Part shown: positions 42,051-43,116 of the stretch, one piece after another
Layout: each line of letters begins with the position of its first letter
How positions within the stretch are numbered: position 1 is the first letter of the stretch
Assembly (NCBI GenBank): GCA_021810565.1
Contig: JAJZIM010000023.1
Span: forward strand, 1-43,116
Reading direction: 5' to 3'
From: Bacillota bacterium
Lineage (GTDB): Bacteria > Bacillota > Sulfobacillia > JAJZIM01
Length of the DNA: 43,116 bases
Notes under the pieces: generated by a model
What the model saw: only the letters and a program-made list of their open reading frames with translations
Database searches by the model: none
What the model was told of the DNA's origin: nothing
Position numbers and translations under genes: made by a program

Positions 42051-42051
42051 G
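42026..42051 (+). terminator. Intrinsic terminator of the candidate small RNA
   Basis: GGACACG (42026-42032), loop AAGC, CGTGTCC (42037-42043), then CCTTTTTG: a compact 7-bp stem with a five-base T-tract. A TATAAT at 42005-42010 lies just upstream but without a -35. Confidence 0.8.
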
Positions 42052-42179
42052 TTTGGATCACCGCCTGGCCGCCCCAGCCCCCCCTGGGCCCGGGGCCACC
42101 GCGCGGCTTCCCCCCGGAAGGCCTCCCCGACAACTTTCGACCAGCGCAAGAAGGACCCGGGCGGGTGGGAAGCGAAACT

Positions 42180-42207
42180 TTGTCGGCAAGAGGCTCGAGA
42201 ATAAAAA
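42180..42207 (+). promoter_or_regulatory. Possible promoter of the truncated sensor gene
   Basis: TTGTCG (42180-42185), 16-base spacer, TAAAAA (42202-42207), about 30 bases before the GTG start at 42238. Confidence 0.45.
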
Positions 42208-42237
42208 CAAAGGCTTCATTGGGGGGGGAAATCGCCT

Positions 42238-42555
42238 GTGCCGCCGCCGTGGCCGAGGTTCGGCCTGCCGGTTGTCCTGCGCACGATTCGGGGCAAGCTT
42301 GCGGCCCTGGTCGTGTTTTCCGTGCTCATCGCCATGGGGCTGGCGGTCTGGGGCATGCTGCTCGCCCCGCGCCTGGCCCTCCAGTCCGCCCGCCCCCTGG
42401 TGGAGGCGGGCGGCATGGCCGTGACAGATGCCTTCCGGGAGGCGCTGCTGGCCGACGAGACGGTGCTGCTGAACATGACGCCCGCGCATTCCCCTTCCCG
42501 GGCGCAGCCGGGAGGGGGTCAAGCGGGCGATGGCGGGTGTGCGACAAATTTGTAG
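42238..42555 (+). pseudogene. Truncated membrane sensor or chemoreceptor N-terminus
   Basis: From the GTG at 42238 (GGGGGGGG upstream) the frame gives a basic segment (LRTIRGK), one strong transmembrane helix (LAALVVFSVLIAMGLAVWGML) and the beginning of what would be an extracytoplasmic helix (EAGGMAVTDAFREALLADETVLLN). This is the usual start of a methyl-accepting chemotaxis protein or sensor kinase. After about 42475 the frame turns into unrelated Gly/Pro-rich text and stops at 42555, next to the 3' end of a transposase gene. It is best read as a receptor gene cut by insertion of that element. The signalling domain is missing, so family assignment is tentative. Confidence 0.55.
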
Positions 42556-42568
42556 GTACCCCCGGGGG

Positions 42569-43116
42569 TTACCCGTGAGAGCGCGCCTCCCAATAGTCCT
42601 CCAGACGCCCGCTGAGTTCACAGCAGCGCAGGGCGATGATGGCGTTGGCCGCCGCCACGCTCCAGTGCATTCCGGCCTGCTTGAGCCGTTGCTGGATGAG
42701 CGTCTTGCAGCCCGCCTCCACCACACCGGACCCTATGAATAGGCCCATGCTGCGGAACCGGTTGTAGCGCATCCGTTCCAAGTTGGTCTGAAAATAGCCC
42801 GCGGTCTTTCGGATCTCCTCCCGTGCGGCTTGGCTCCTGGCAGGGAGGCCCTGGACGGCCTCGATCACCTGTTCCACCTCGCCGGCATCGAGAAGACGGC
42901 AACTCTCCGCAAGCCAAGCATTCTGCCGCTGCTTGGTGGTGAGGGTGAACTTGGCGATGTCACCCAAGTGCTCTCGAGCATGATAGAGATCCACGATGCA
43001 GACGGCGCCGGGAAAGTGTTCCGCGACCAGGTTCCAGATCCATGGGGCTCCGTCGCCGAGGACGATGACCAGGGTTGCTTTCTCCAAGCCCCTGCGCACG
43101 GCCTCCGCATAAAGAC
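42569..43116 (-). CDS. ISKra4-type transposase, C-terminal part (runs off window)
   Basis: The last about 182 residues of a DDE transposase. It has VIVLGDGAPWIWNLVAEHFPGA with the second catalytic Asp, IVDLYHAREHLGD, and near the end GLFIGSGVVEAGCKTLIQQRLKQAGMHWS with the catalytic Glu, then ALRCCELSGRLEDYWEARS. These are the hallmarks of the ISKra4 family. The frame is open to the right edge, so the N-terminus lies beyond it. The region 42540-42573 past its 3' end holds a palindrome ACAAATTTGT and a GGTA-C5G5-TTACC inverted repeat, probably near the element's end. The gene appears intact within the window. Confidence 0.9.
   Translation of the reverse strand, partial: LYAEAVRRGLEKATLVIVLGDGAPWIWNLVAEHFPGAVCIVDLYHAREHLGDIAKFTLTTKQRQNAWLAESCRLLDAGEVEQVIEAVQGLPARSQAAREEIRKTAGYFQTNLERMRYNRFRSMGLFIGSGVVEAGCKTLIQQRLKQAGMHWSVAAANAIIALRCCELSGRLEDYWEARSHG

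Noticed and set aside
1-43116. CRISPR arrays, tRNA or rRNA genes
   Set aside because: No regularly spaced repeats, no tRNA T-arm with matching acceptor stem, and no rRNA-like stretch were seen on either strand.

Overview
The window is GC-rich chromosomal DNA (the ordinary genes use mostly G/C at third codon positions) from what looks like a high-GC, possibly thermophilic or moderately thermophilic, member of the Bacillota. The basis is the Gram-positive type replicative polymerase PolC, the Firmicute-style order rpsB-tsf-pyrH-frr-uppS-cdsA-dxr-ispG-proS-polC, frequent TTG/GTG starts behind strong GGAGG sites, sigma-A-type promoters and intrinsic terminators. Candidate groups are Symbiobacteriia, Limnochordia, Thermaerobacter-like or Moorellia-like lineages; the sequence alone does not settle which.

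Layout. 1-1555: a class I cyclic-di-GMP riboswitch with an intrinsic terminator precedes a secreted trypsin-like protease; a truncated copy of the protease lies just upstream. 1874-15990 (minus strand): one long, tightly overlapped operon led by a sigma-A promoter at 15962-15990, carrying ribosome/translation genes (rpsB, tsf, frr, proS), pyrH, envelope lipid synthesis (uppS, cdsA), the MEP isoprenoid pathway (dxr, ispG), an AI-2E family permease, a single-PASTA mini-protein, a GT2 glycosyltransferase and polC. The site-2 protease gene rseP that usually lies between dxr and ispG/proS is absent. 16004-19298 (minus): a CpaE/TadZ-like ATPase, and rmuC plus an HtpX-like protease sharing a promoter. 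19325-22110 (plus): two MFS exporters.

22111-27043 is an accessory strip: a nucleotidyltransferase/small-protein pair, a Phd-RelE toxin-antitoxin pair with a very good promoter, a frameshifted transposase and a VapBC pair whose toxin is truncated. 27192-32981 (plus) is an operon-like run for oxygen/NO and redox stress: flavo-diiron protein, hemerythrin-DUF2249 protein, old-yellow-enzyme reductase, DUF488 protein, NnrS-like membrane protein, then a short NfeD protein and a stomatin-like SPFH protein.

33009-41834 (minus): three coupled genes encode a degenerate SF1 helicase with an altered Walker A lysine, an intact UvrD-type helicase and a Cas4/AddB-type Fe-S nuclease, followed by recJ. This looks like a three-polypeptide, AddAB/RecBCD-like end-processing machine. 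Next comes cobT behind its own cobalamin riboswitch and terminator. 41888-42051 (plus) holds what looks like an unannotated small RNA gene: promoter, about 125 nt with perfectly complementary ends, and an intrinsic terminator. The window ends in a truncated membrane-sensor gene next to an ISKra4-type transposase that runs off the right edge.

No rRNA, tRNA or CRISPR array was seen. Start codons are chosen by Shine-Dalgarno spacing and family alignment from memory; no database search was possible.
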